Positions 1 to 8,932 of a stretch of 64,000 nucleotides of DNA are shown piece after piece; position 1 is the first letter of the stretch, and every line of letters starts with the position of its first letter. The notes beneath the pieces are model-generated. The model saw nothing but the letters and a program-made list of their open reading frames with translations. It was not told the DNA's origin and did no database searches. The stretch lies in contig NZ_CP026692.1 in NCBI RefSeq assembly GCF_002949795.1, positions 4,014,545 to 4,078,544 of the forward strand, given 5' to 3'. The stretch comes from Nostoc sp. 'Lobaria pulmonaria (5183) cyanobiont' (GTDB taxonomy: Bacteria > Cyanobacteriota > Cyanobacteriia > Cyanobacteriales > Nostocaceae). Both the position numbers and the translations under genes were made by a program.

Positions 1-574
1 GAGCCACACTAGCTCTGGTAAACAGCAAATCAATCAAAGGCACTTGGGAGAGCCAACGCGGACGCATTTGTAAAAATTTCTGACCCGCCGAGCGAAACTG
101 CTCAAAGGCTTCTTTGAGGTAAATACCACCGCCAGCGTTGATACAGATAACTCCCTTAACACACTCAGGTATTTGATCTGCTCCCCAAAGAGCGATCGTC
201 CCGCCTAATGAGTGACCAATTAGCCAAGCACTTTTAATATTCAACTGTTTCAAAAGAGCCGCTAAATCCTGAGTATACGCAGCAGGAGTATAAAGAGAAT
301 CGAAAGATGAGTCAACCGCACTACTGGAGATGGGCATCAGACTCAAAGACGTTTGTGCTCGACTAAAATCGGTTTTTACCTGGGACTGGGATTCACCAAA
401 ACCCCGCAAATCATAGGACAGGCACTGCAAATCATCTGATAGGCGGGAAATCACAGGTTGCCAATATCCACGGCTATTGAGCCAACCGTGGATAAATACT
501 AAAGCATGGGGGCAGGAAGTGGGAGCCGTTAGCTCGTATGCGTGTGGAACGCCCAAGATTTCGATAGTTGCCAT
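1..574 (-). CDS. alpha/beta hydrolase, C-terminus cut by window edge
   Basis: The reverse strand reads from an ATG at 574 (MATIEILGVP...) to the window edge without a stop, about 191 codons. It shows an early HGW oxyanion-type motif (FIHGWLNSRGYW), a DLRGFGES segment and the nucleophile elbow GHSLGG, all typical of alpha/beta-hydrolase-fold enzymes. The catalytic serine is therefore present; the final acid and histidine would lie outside the window. The substrate cannot be told from sequence. It is probably a soluble cytoplasmic esterase- or hydrolase-like protein. No signal peptide is visible. Confidence 0.85.
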   Translation of the reverse strand, partial: MATIEILGVPHAYELTAPTSCPHALVFIHGWLNSRGYWQPVISRLSDDLQCLSYDLRGFGESQSQVKTDFSRAQTSLSLMPISSSAVDSSFDSLYTPAAYTQDLAALLKQLNIKSAWLIGHSLGGTIALWGADQIPECVKGVICINAGGGIYLKEAFEQFRSAGQKFLQMRPRWLSQVPLIDLLFTRASVA

Positions 575-688
575 ACTTATATCGTACCCTTAAGGACGGG
601 TGCGACTAAATACTAAAGTGGGAAGAGTTAGAAGTTAGGAGTGAGAAATTTTTAATTCATAACTCATAACTCATAACTTCTCACTTTT
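575..688. repeat. short heptamer-like repeats between hydrolase and ACT gene
   Basis: The spacer holds tandem 'aactcat' units near 658-676 and a GTGAGAA/TTCTCAC inverted pair followed by a T run, so it may end transcription of the hydrolase or its neighbour. The same repeat type recurs at 45414-45475. Confidence 0.45.
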
Positions 689-1408
689 TTATTTACCCAG
701 CAACCTCTGTCGCACTCCTTCAGCAATTTTGTGACCCAGATATTCAGGAATGAGGCTTTCATTCGGCCCTAACAAGTAGAGAATTAGCCGTGTACGTCCG
801 CGCCAAACCAGTAGATTGGCATTGACTACCAAAAGGTCTTCCTGCCAGATAGCGTACATCACTTTGTAGAATAATCCTGGTTGATTATCAGCTTCAATCA
901 CTAGAGCCGGGAGATGAAAGACCGGATCGACATAGAACTCAGTCTGTACCTGCTCTAAACCAGTGTCAAGATTAAATTCTACTGCCAGCATCTCTTCTAC
1001 TTCAAACCGACCTCCTAAAGCCTCTCGAATGGCGCGACAGACATTTTCTGCGGTTTTCTCGGTCAAGGCTTTACTACCACGAGATACCAACAGTTTGATA
1101 AAAACTAACATTGGCGGACGGATCTGACCGTATAGACTCAGACCGTGGATAGTCAACCCATAAGCTGCTAGTACACCAAAAATATCGCTGAGGAGAAAAG
1201 ACTGGTTGCGGTAAGCAAAATGCAAAGCACTTTTACTACCTTCCGGTTTCAGTTCAATAACAGCGCGTCTAGTTTTATAGAGACGGTAGGCTAGCCGCAA
1301 ATTTTGCAGTTGAATTTCACTACTGACAAATTGCTCATAAAACTGGGGAAACGCTCGGTTAAAGCGCTTTAGGAGTTCCAGTGTCGAAGATTTTAAACCA
1401 GAAGCCAT
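689..1408 (-). CDS. ACT-domain protein
   Basis: A 239-residue protein if translation starts at the ATG at 1408 (MASGLKSSTLELLKRF). The open frame runs back to 1603, but that extra stretch is low-complexity and encoded by tandem repeats, so I reject the longer start. Two ACT-like beta-alpha-beta segments can be seen, one around residues 60-110 (FLLSDIFGVLAAYGLTIHG) and one around 165-215 (VIEADNQPGLFYKVMYAIW). ACT domains usually bind amino acids or other small ligands and regulate enzymes. No enzyme domain is attached, so the role is probably regulatory; the ligand is unknown. Confidence 0.7.
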   Translation of the reverse strand: MASGLKSSTLELLKRFNRAFPQFYEQFVSSEIQLQNLRLAYRLYKTRRAVIELKPEGSKSALHFAYRNQSFLLSDIFGVLAAYGLTIHGLSLYGQIRPPMLVFIKLLVSRGSKALTEKTAENVCRAIREALGGRFEVEEMLAVEFNLDTGLEQVQTEFYVDPVFHLPALVIEADNQPGLFYKVMYAIWQEDLLVVNANLLVWRGRTRLILYLLGPNESLIPEYLGHKIAEGVRQRLLGK

Positions 1409-1436
1409 TGTTAAGGGTAAAACTCGCTTGCTTTCG

Positions 1437-1520
1437 TCATCTGGGGGCTGGGTATTGGGGGCTGGGTGTTTGCGATTGGGGACTGGAGATTGGGGACTGG
1501 AGATTGAGGACTGGGAGGAC
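1437..1520. repeat. heptamer-type tandem repeat upstream of the ACT gene
   Basis: Imperfect units such as GGGGCTGGGT and GGGGACTGGAGATT are repeated several times. They resemble the short tandemly repeated repetitive sequences common in heterocyst-forming cyanobacteria. They lie immediately upstream of the preferred ACT-gene start. Confidence 0.75.
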
Positions 1521-1858
1521 AAGGGGACAACACAAGAGTGTTCTCGATACCCAATTCCCAATGCCCAATCCTGTATACAATTCACACCTAAGCTAACGTG
1601 CATTTAAGCTCTATACGAGCAATTGCCAAGATTAGGTTTTTCCATTATGAATGCGTGAATTTTGAATTGTTTATATCCTTACCCTTTTGGCGAATTTCTC
1701 CTAGCCTTTACAACAAAATGCTAAAGTTGAAAATGATTGGTGTGAAACACGCTCTAACTGGCTGTTACCATTACAAATCCCGAAAACAACCGAAAAACTT
1801 TGAGTGTAAAGGGTAGTAAATGGGGATAGCGATGTTAAAAGTGAATCAACACTCCTGA

Positions 1859-2449
<591 letters not shown>

Positions 2450-2751
2450 CACTCAATCCAAATAAAACCCGATTTGCACAATAAAATCAGGTAGGTATAG
2501 TAGTATAAATCTATTATTTTAATTTGGTTTGACAAGGTTTAGCCGACGAACGAACAAGTAATATCTCTTGTAAAACGAAGTCGGCAGCCAAACCTTTATC
2601 AGTATAATTATCTAATTTAGCTCGAATTTGCAGAAGAGATAAATATATTAGGCATGAGCGGTGTTATGTGATATGATTGGTTTAACACTTTTGTGAAGTG
2701 CGATCGCTTTGATGGGATAAAACCAAACCCAAAAAAGTAGATTAAGTGTAA
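2450..2751. other. intergenic region with a long imperfect hairpin
   Basis: No gene is seen. The segment 2534-2596 can fold into a long arm: AAGGTTT...GCCGAC at 2534-2547 pairs with GTCGGC...AAACCTT at 2580-2596, with an internal bulge. It could be a terminator for the upstream acetyltransferase gene or a structured RNA; there is no clear T run. Confidence 0.4.
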
Positions 2752-2825
2752 CGGGATGTAGCGCAGCTTGGTAGCGCGCCTGCTTTGGGAGCAGGATGCC
2801 GCAGGTTCAAATCCTGTCATCCCGA
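2752..2825 (+). tRNA. tRNA-Pro (anticodon UGG)
   Basis: A complete 74-base cloverleaf: acceptor arms CGGGATG/CATCCCG with discriminator A, a D arm GCGC-AGCTTGGTA-GCGC, an anticodon arm CCTGC-TTTGGGA-GCAGG with TGG at the anticodon, and a T arm GCAGG-TTCAAAT-CCTGT. No CCA is encoded. TGG reads proline codons. Confidence 0.97.
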
Positions 2826-3416
2826 TTTAATTAATATAGTTAACAGTTAAGGTAATTAGCTAGGCTTTCTTTGCTAAATCTGCAATTTAATTGGATATTT
2901 TTATAGAGAAGACTAATTAGGGTGTTCTGTTGTTGAAGCCTAACAGGCAAATTTTGTCATTAAGTAGTAAGGTGATTTTTGACACTGAGTTTTGTATATC
3001 TTTGAGAAGATATTAAACCAATCGCAGATGGAACGATTGATTAAGTAATAGCGTCAACCAATATTAGAAAAAGCCGATAAAATAGCATTTATCATCTCCA
3101 AGGTTGGAGAGAGCGAGAGACTTTTTGCTGTTTGAGAAGACATATAATAGGCATCTACGACATTTCGCGGTCAATAGCGAAGCAAAACCTAGAAAAACAC
3201 AACGTTAGCACAACCAATTTGTGAAAACGATACTATAGCAACTCTAAATAGTTAGGGAACATTGGATTTTGACCGTTGAGGCTTAACACTCAACTTCAAC
3301 GCGCACAATGAATTTTTCACAACTCAAATAGATTGCTATATAACTAAAGCTAGTTGGTGCTGTGCAAATCCAACCATTTGTTTAATTTAATTGGACTATT
3401 GATGCGAGGAGCAGTC
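2826..3416. other. intergenic region, no gene recognised
   Basis: About 590 AT-rich bases between tRNA-Pro and the Tic22-like gene. I see no convincing coding frame, RNA gene or strong terminator. It presumably carries the promoter and leader of the downstream gene. Confidence 0.5.
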
Positions 3417-4235
3417 ATGAAATCATTTATTCGCTTAGGTGCGACATTGGGTATAGCTGGCAGTGTATTTTTAACAGGGCTTTCAGGAATAGGCAATATG
3501 CCAGGACTGGGCAATCTAGAGGCGATCGCCTTGCCACAAGATCAGGTCGTGAAAAAGCTCCAAGAAGTACCTGTATTCACGCTTACCAATCCTAAAGGCG
3601 AATTCGTAGTTCTTTCGAGAAACAACGCATCCAAGCCGGTCTCACAAGTAGGATTTTTTATTAGCAAGCAAGATGCTCAAAAATTCCTTGACAATCGGCT
3701 CAAAAAAGAAAATCCCCAGTTGGCAGGCACGCTACAGGTTAGACCTTTGTCTTTGGCAGACTACTATAAAATAGTCCAAGAAAGCAAAAAGAAATCAGAT
3801 TCTGTGATTTATACTTTAGTGCCGACGCAAGAGCAGGTAGCCTCGGCAACAAGTATGCTAAATCAAAATGGTAAAAAGGTAGAGCAATTCAATGGTATTC
3901 CCTTATTTGTACCCAAATTTAAGAAAGATAATAGCTATCTGACTATTCCCCTTGCTAAAGGTAATGAGCGATACATCCCTTTCTTTTTTGAGAAAGAGCA
4001 AGCAGTGGCTCTGTTAGAGGAATTCAAAAAAGCCGTGCCAAAGGAAGCAGCCAATACTGAAATTCAGGTGGTGGATTTGTACGGTGTTATGGAAGCTCTC
4101 AATAGCAGCAGCGATCCTAGTATCAATAAAATTATTCTGTATCCATCACGGGAGTCGATCAACTTTATTCGCTCCCTTGCGCCAAATCAATCACCAGCGG
4201 CCAAGCCTGTGGCTGCCCCCGCTCCGAAAAAATAA
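3417..4235 (+). CDS. Tic22-family exported protein
   Basis: A 272-residue protein starting at the ATG at 3417, which has a good AGGAG box just upstream; an in-frame ATG at 3354 would add 21 residues before the signal peptide and is less likely. Residues 1-40 form a signal sequence (FIRLGATLGIAGSVFLTG). The body matches the Tic22-like family: VFTLTNPKGEF, VGFFISKQDAQKFL and IPFFFEKEQAVALLEEF stretches form two similar halves. In cyanobacteria Tic22 proteins are periplasmic or thylakoid-associated and linked to outer-membrane biogenesis. The C-terminus is Pro/Ala-rich. It is followed at 25 bp by prmC in the same direction. Confidence 0.85.
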   Translation: MKSFIRLGATLGIAGSVFLTGLSGIGNMPGLGNLEAIALPQDQVVKKLQEVPVFTLTNPKGEFVVLSRNNASKPVSQVGFFISKQDAQKFLDNRLKKENPQLAGTLQVRPLSLADYYKIVQESKKKSDSVIYTLVPTQEQVASATSMLNQNGKKVEQFNGIPLFVPKFKKDNSYLTIPLAKGNERYIPFFFEKEQAVALLEEFKKAVPKEAANTEIQVVDLYGVMEALNSSSDPSINKIILYPSRESINFIRSLAPNQSPAAKPVAAPAPKK

Positions 4236-4260
4236 CGGATATGCGCTCCAAGGTTGAGGT

Positions 4261-5151
4261 ATGGGGGAGAAACATTTAATAGTTTCTGGTTTACAACTTT
4301 GGCAGTGGCGGAATGCAGCTCTTAAAGCAGCGATCGCCACTGATGTGCCACCAATGGAGGTAGATTGGCTACTTTTAGAAGTTGCTGGGTTAGACCGCTT
4401 GGCACTGCGTTTGGAGTCTTTTAAAAACTGGCCGCAAATCCAGCTGCAATTGCCGCTAGATGAGTTAGAGCAGCTATGGCAGAGGCGATTAAATGACCGC
4501 TTACCAGTGCAGTATATTGTGGGAGTTACACCCTGGCGTCAGTTTAAAATTGGGGTGTCGAATGCGGTTTTAATTCCCAGACCAGAGACAGAGTGTTTAA
4601 TTGATTTAGCTGAAGCATCTGCTAGCAATGCCTCAGGACACTGGGCAGATTTGGGTACTGGGAGTGGAGCGATCGCACTGGGATTAGCAGATGTCTTGCC
4701 AAAAGCAACAATTCATGCAGTTGATTACAGTTTAGAAGCTCTGGCGATCGCACAAACCAATGCCCATAATTTAGGTTTTGCTAACCGGATTAAATTTTAT
4801 CAAGGTTTCTGGTGGGAGCCACTGGCATTCTTAAAAGGTCAGTTCAGTGGTATGGTGTCAAATCCTCCTTACATACCCACCAGTACTTTACCTACTTTGC
4901 AACCAGAAGTAGTTAACCACGAACCGCATCTAGCTTTAGATGGTGGCGTTGATGGCTTAGATTGCATTCGCCATTTGATCGAAATCTCCCCCACTTATTT
5001 GCAACCTGGTGGCGTGTGGCTGATTGAGATGATGGCTGGACAGGCAGATACAGTGCAAGAACTTTTACAAAATCAAGGTAGCTATTATAAAATTCAAATT
5101 CACGCTGATTTAGCTGGAATTGAACGCTTTGCCCTGGCCTACAAAAGTTAG
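4261..5151 (+). CDS. prmC: release factor glutamine N5-methyltransferase
   Basis: A 296-residue class I SAM methyltransferase. An N-terminal helical domain (residues 1-100) precedes the Rossmann domain with the SAM-binding loop DLGTGSGAIALGLA and the catalytic SNPPYIP motif that binds the glutamine side chain. This enzyme methylates the GGQ glutamine of RF1 and RF2 to boost translation termination. The IPRPETE stretch just before the SAM domain is also typical of PrmC/HemK. The Sua5-type gene follows 58 bp downstream. Confidence 0.93.
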   Translation: MGEKHLIVSGLQLWQWRNAALKAAIATDVPPMEVDWLLLEVAGLDRLALRLESFKNWPQIQLQLPLDELEQLWQRRLNDRLPVQYIVGVTPWRQFKIGVSNAVLIPRPETECLIDLAEASASNASGHWADLGTGSGAIALGLADVLPKATIHAVDYSLEALAIAQTNAHNLGFANRIKFYQGFWWEPLAFLKGQFSGMVSNPPYIPTSTLPTLQPEVVNHEPHLALDGGVDGLDCIRHLIEISPTYLQPGGVWLIEMMAGQADTVQELLQNQGSYYKIQIHADLAGIERFALAYKS

Positions 5152-5209
5152 GAAATAGGGCATGGGGCATAGGGAATAGGAAAAATGTCCCATGCCAAAC
5201 CCGATAAAA

Positions 5210-5818
5210 ATGACACAAGTTTCTCTAACAAATCTAATAGCTGGCGCACGTGCTGGTCTTTTGGTGAGCTTTCCGACTGATACTGTTCCGGCACTTGCAG
5301 TAGTACCAGAAAAAGCAGCATTAATTTTTGCGGCGAAGCAACGTAGTCAAGACAAACCTTTGATTTTGATGGCTGCTAATGCTAAAGATTTGTGGCTGTA
5401 TGTCAAAGGTAGTGAGAACGAGTATAAAGTTTGGCAAGAAGTAGCAGATAAATATTGGCCAGGAGGGCTGACATTAGTTTTGCCAGCGAGTCAACGCCTA
5501 CCAAAAGTTATGAATCCCATCGATCCTACAACAATTGGCATTCGAGTACCAAACAGTGCGATCGCTCAAACTATTTTGGCTCAAACAGGCCCTCTTGCTA
5601 CCACTAGCGCCAATTTTTCTGGTCAGCCGCCTCTGCAAAAAATGGCAGAAATTGAGAATCAGTTTCCCAAGGTTCTGACTTTAGCAACGACAGAATACCA
5701 GGGTGAAATACCAGGGATGGGTATACCTTCCACCGTTGCTAAATGGACAGGGATAAATTGGCAGATATTGCGGCAAGGTGCAATTGAGTTAGATTTATCA
5801 ACTGATAACCAAGTATAG
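5210..5818 (+). CDS. Sua5/YrdC-type threonylcarbamoyl-AMP synthase
   Basis: A 202-residue protein from the ATG at 5210; the in-frame ATG at 5192 falls inside a repeat-like CCATGCC stretch and is less likely. The YrdC fold is shown by FPTDTVPALAV, the KQRSQDKPLILM motif that binds nucleotide and threonine, and the late TTSANFSGQPP and IPSTVAKW motifs. The family makes L-threonylcarbamoyladenylate for the t6A modification of ANN-decoding tRNAs. There is no C-terminal Sua5 extension, so it is closer to the short TsaC form. Together with prmC it forms a translation-quality pair. Confidence 0.88.
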   Translation: MTQVSLTNLIAGARAGLLVSFPTDTVPALAVVPEKAALIFAAKQRSQDKPLILMAANAKDLWLYVKGSENEYKVWQEVADKYWPGGLTLVLPASQRLPKVMNPIDPTTIGIRVPNSAIAQTILAQTGPLATTSANFSGQPPLQKMAEIENQFPKVLTLATTEYQGEIPGMGIPSTVAKWTGINWQILRQGAIELDLSTDNQV

Positions 5819-5914
5819 GTAGCTATAATGTTGTTTTCGTGTTTTAACAACAGAGAAATCTGAAACTTTAGTTTGCGCTGTTGTAGTTAATTAGCAAGTT
5901 AATAATTGCCAGAT

Positions 5915-6856
5915 ATGAATTGGAGCAACTGGATATATCTAGGAGTAGGAATAGCACTAGGTATGGTTTTCCGTCAGTTATTTGGGCGATGGCTACGCCC
6001 GCCGCAGCCATCGCCTAATGTTTCATCTAGCTCATCCCCAGTAGCGCCATTAGCTGAACAGGATATGCCACCAATATCCCAACAGTTACAGCAAACACAG
6101 CTGGCATACCTGATGGCAAAGGAAATGAGCCAGTTTAAAGCTGGTTTTTTAGCACGGACTACCCATGAGTTGCGATCGCCTTTTAATGGTTTGATTGGCT
6201 TACATCAATTAATTTTGTCAGATTTGTGTGAAGATCCAGCTGAAGAGCGAGAATTTATTGTCCAAGCTCACGAGCGAACGCTGAAACTGCTGAAGCTAAT
6301 GGATGAAATTCTCAATGTTGCTAGAATTGAACACGGCACCAATAAATTAGATATTCAGCCCAGACCCTTAGCCGAAATTTTAGATGAGGTTCATGACTTA
6401 ACTTATATGCTGGCGGCAAATCGCAATTTTCCCTTACAATTATTAGCCGCCGACCCAGAAATTTATGTTTTGACAGATTACCTCTGGCTCCGCCAAGTAT
6501 TAATCAGTTTAATAGACACTGCCATTACTCAGATGGAGGAAGGCAGCATTTGTATTTCCACTAGCAACCTACCTATAAACAATTTTGTAACCATTTGGCT
6601 AGATATCCCAACCCATGCTATGACCTGGAGTGAGCCGATTGATTTGCTCCAAATTGAAGATCGGTTGACCCAGATTGACCAAAAGAAGACTGCTCTTTCC
6701 CCAGGAATGAGGCTATTAATCAATCAGACTCTGCTGGAAGTTATGGGAGGAAAGTTAGAAATCTTGCCCTCGATCACTGTCAAGGAACCACTTCAGCAGC
6801 TTACCAGACTACAAATCTCTATCCCCCTAGTGATTCCTGAAGCTGAACTTCTGTAG
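5915..6856 (+). CDS. membrane-anchored histidine-kinase-like protein with degenerate ATPase domain
   Basis: About 313 residues from the ATG at 5915 (a TTG at 5906 is also in frame). A transmembrane segment lies at residues 4-22 (WIYLGVGIALGMVF). The dimerisation/phosphoacceptor domain is clear, with an H box TTHELRSPFNGLIGL. The ATP-binding half is not normal: the N-box position reads LRQVLISLIDTAITQM without the usual asparagine, and no DxGxG or GTGLGL box can be found. It may be a phosphoacceptor or scaffold partner rather than an active kinase. A palindromic repeat at 5985-6015 encodes part of the linker after the membrane segment. The gene's 3' end overlaps the convergent GNAT gene by 38 bp. 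Confidence 0.72.
   Translation: MNWSNWIYLGVGIALGMVFRQLFGRWLRPPQPSPNVSSSSSPVAPLAEQDMPPISQQLQQTQLAYLMAKEMSQFKAGFLARTTHELRSPFNGLIGLHQLILSDLCEDPAEEREFIVQAHERTLKLLKLMDEILNVARIEHGTNKLDIQPRPLAEILDEVHDLTYMLAANRNFPLQLLAADPEIYVLTDYLWLRQVLISLIDTAITQMEEGSICISTSNLPINNFVTIWLDIPTHAMTWSEPIDLLQIEDRLTQIDQKKTALSPGMRLLINQTLLEVMGGKLEILPSITVKEPLQQLTRLQISIPLVIPEAELL
5985..6015. repeat. palindromic dispersed repeat inside a coding sequence
   Basis: GGCGATGGCT at 5985-5994 and AGCCATCGCC at 6006-6015 are perfect 10-base inverted arms around an 11-base loop. The repeat is translated in frame (GRWLRPPQPSP) between the membrane segment and the phosphoacceptor domain. Related GC-rich repeats occur at 19671, 23402, 43191, 55850, 58381 and 59369. 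Confidence 0.75.
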
Positions 6857-7328
6857 CAGCAAGGAAAGTACGGTTAGCTCGGTTATGTAGTACCATCGTA
6901 GTAGTAGTGTTGGGTTGAAAACCAATCTTTTCGTAGAAACCCTGTTGGTGAGTAGTCATCAGATAAACGCGCTCAACCGACCTCATGCGGGGATGTCTCA
7001 AAATGGTTTCTACTAAATTGCTTCCCAACCCACGATGTTGATACTCTGGATGAATCACAATATCCCAAATTGTGGCGCGATAGATGCCATCAGATGTTGC
7101 TCTGGCAAAGCCAATGAGTCGATCGCGATCGCAAACAGAAATCACTGGCTCACTATTGGCAATGGCTATACCTAAATCTTCAATACTGCGTCCCTTTGCC
7201 CAGAAAGCGGAAACGTTTAACAGTTCTTGGAGTTGATAAAGGTCAATTTCAGACTTGCGATCACTAAATTTAATCTGAAGATGGTTCATGTATGGCATCC
7301 ACTTTTGGCAGTATCTTTGAGCAGACAT
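6819..7328 (-). CDS. GNAT-family N-acetyltransferase
   Basis: A 169-residue protein; an internal ATG at 7289 (MNHLQIKFSD) is an alternative start giving 156 residues and fits the domain edge better. The GNAT core is clear: [31 protein letters not shown] with the acetyl-CoA loop, and FYEKIGFQ near the end. It shares the [11 protein letters not shown] and ATIWD-V/I-V/I-HP blocks with the GNAT at 1901-2449, suggesting a duplicated family. The acceptor is unknown. It converges on, and overlaps by 38 bp, the kinase-like gene. Confidence 0.85.
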   Translation of the reverse strand: MSAQRYCQKWMPYMNHLQIKFSDRKSEIDLYQLQELLNVSAFWAKGRSIEDLGIAIANSEPVISVCDRDRLIGFARATSDGIYRATIWDIVIHPEYQHRGLGSNLVETILRHPRMRSVERVYLMTTHQQGFYEKIGFQPNTTTTMVLHNRANRTFLAATEVQLQESLGG

Positions 7329-7362
7329 TTGGTGAAATTAAATATGTATTATCCAGAAATCT

Positions 7363-7393
7363 TGTAGAGACGTAGCACTGCTAAGTCTCTACA
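7363..7393. terminator. hairpin of the GTAGAGAC dispersed type
   Basis: TGTAGAGAC at 7363-7371 pairs with GTCTCTACA at 7385-7393, followed by TTCTTTTT. It could terminate on the plus strand, but plus-strand transcription here is not supported by a gene, so it may simply be a dispersed repeat. Confidence 0.45.
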
Positions 7394-7468
7394 TTCTTTT
7401 TCAGCAGATGTCTAGTATGGTTAAGTCATATTTTGCTATAAATTGCTATACGTGTAGAGAAAGAAAAT

Positions 7469-7882
7469 TTAATGACAAACCCACTTCCATAGAGGATGAG
7501 TTGCTCCCTGTTGACGTATCCGATAAACTTGTTTTTCTAAACGTTGTTTTTCCTGCTGTGGTAGTCCGAGTAGAATATTCCGACTTTGCCAAACTAAAAC
7601 AGCAGCAGTCATCCCCAGACAAAAGGCTAGACCGAAGGTAGACAGTGGATGGTAGAACAATCCAAATCTCACTGCCACCCAGGTAAAATATTGTTGCCAC
7701 AGAGCAATTTCTGCACGTAGACCCCACAAGGAAACAGGCGCAATGGTCAGCCATAGACAGCCGACAAACAGCCACCTGCCATATACTGTCAGCTGATGTA
7801 GCCTTTGTACTTGTTGAGCAAATGATGGGTCAGATTTCTCAAAGTCTGGGACAGTATTTAATGGTTCTTTCGGTTGATCCAT
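7469..7882 (-). CDS. conserved-looking small membrane protein of unknown function
   Basis: 137 residues from the ATG at 7882 (MDQPKEPLNT); an ATG at 7915 is also in frame. Two hydrophobic segments (WLFVGCLWLTIAPVSLWGL and LSTFGLAFCLGMTAAVLVW) flank an aromatic loop with WQQYFTWVAVRFGLFYHP. A basic, Gln-rich tail (QEKQRLEKQVYRIRQQG) follows, probably cytoplasmic. I do not recognise a characterised family. It lies 72 bp downstream of secF on the same strand, so it may be co-transcribed with secDF. Confidence 0.65.
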   Translation of the reverse strand: MDQPKEPLNTVPDFEKSDPSFAQQVQRLHQLTVYGRWLFVGCLWLTIAPVSLWGLRAEIALWQQYFTWVAVRFGLFYHPLSTFGLAFCLGMTAAVLVWQSRNILLGLPQQEKQRLEKQVYRIRQQGATHPLWKWVCH

Positions 7883-7954
7883 AGGGGAATAAGATTGCAA
7901 GGCATGGGTAAGCAATTCAAAATGCTTTCACCCAATTGTGAAATATACACAAGT

Positions 7955-8932
7955 TTAACTATCCTGAGAAGTGGGAGATGTATCAATCGACTCAGCGCTG
8001 TCTAGCACCTGGGATTCACCCCTGCGCTCTCGCCACCAAGCTAGGAGAGTACTGGCGACGAAAATACTTGAATATGCACCCATTGTAAATCCAATAATTA
8101 AGGTCAGGGCGAAGTTTCTCAGGGTTTCGCCGCCAAATAGGAATAGGGAAAATAATGTTAGCAAAACAGTTAACGTGGTATTAATCGATCGCGTTAAAGT
8201 TTGATTGGTTGCATCATCAACAACTTTGTCAATGCGATCGTTAGGATGTTGACTCAGTATTTCCCGAATGCGATCGTAGATGACCACGGTATCTGTCACC
8301 GAGAAACCAGTAATAGTCAAAATAGCAACGACGAAAAGGCTATCAGCTTCAATACCTACTACTAATCCTAAGATGGAGAAAACACCCAGCGTAATCAAAA
8401 CATCATGGAACAAGGCAAGAATTGCGATTACGGCATAGTCCACCTGGAACCGCACACTTAAATAAATAACGATCCCAGCAAAGGAGACAACCAGAGCTAA
8501 TAACCCTTGAGAAAATAGCTGACGACCAAGTGTTGGGCCAACAGTGTCAATTTGAGTGACTTTCGGGTTAAAGACTCCAATTTTTTCACTCAAAGCTGTT
8601 TGCAACTGGGTGCGTTGCTCGACATTTAATGTCTTTGTGCGAATGGATATTCCCTGTTGTTTTTGACCAACAACTTGGATGCTACTATTATTTAGCTTTT
8701 GAGCGTCAACTACTTCCCTAACATCAGAAATTTCAATCGGTTGAGTGCAGCTGTTTGGTTGTGTACAATCGCGTTCAAATTGTAGTCGCGTACCACCAAC
8801 AAAATCTAAACTGGGACGTAGTGGTGCGCCTAGTTGTTGCCAAGAAATCACCATCGCCACGATGCTAAGGATCATCAGGGTGGCAGAAATTGTCCACCAA
8901 AGTCTCCGACGTTTGATGACACTAAATTTCAT
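7955..8932 (-). CDS. secF: protein translocase subunit SecF
   Basis: A 325-residue inner-membrane protein with the SecF layout: a first membrane helix, a periplasmic domain beginning with the signature [12 protein letters not shown], then five further helices including [16 protein letters not shown]. SecDF uses the proton gradient to help pull proteins through SecYEG. Its start overlaps the end of secD by 4 bp (an ATGA arrangement), showing translational coupling. Confidence 0.95.
   Translation of the reverse strand: MKFSVIKRRRLWWTISATLMILSIVAMVISWQQLGAPLRPSLDFVGGTRLQFERDCTQPNSCTQPIEISDVREVVDAQKLNNSSIQVVGQKQQGISIRTKTLNVEQRTQLQTALSEKIGVFNPKVTQIDTVGPTLGRQLFSQGLLALVVSFAGIVIYLSVRFQVDYAVIAILALFHDVLITLGVFSILGLVVGIEADSLFVVAILTITGFSVTDTVVIYDRIREILSQHPNDRIDKVVDDATNQTLTRSINTTLTVLLTLFSLFLFGGETLRNFALTLIIGFTMGAYSSIFVASTLLAWWRERRGESQVLDSAESIDTSPTSQDS

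Noticed and set aside
1409..1603. N-terminal 65-residue extension of the ACT protein
   Set aside because: It is translated from heptamer tandem repeats and is low in complexity; the ATG at 1408 fits the domain better.
1598..1816. 72-residue plus-strand frame as a gene
   Set aside because: No ribosome-binding box and no domain; it lies in the leader of the GNAT gene.
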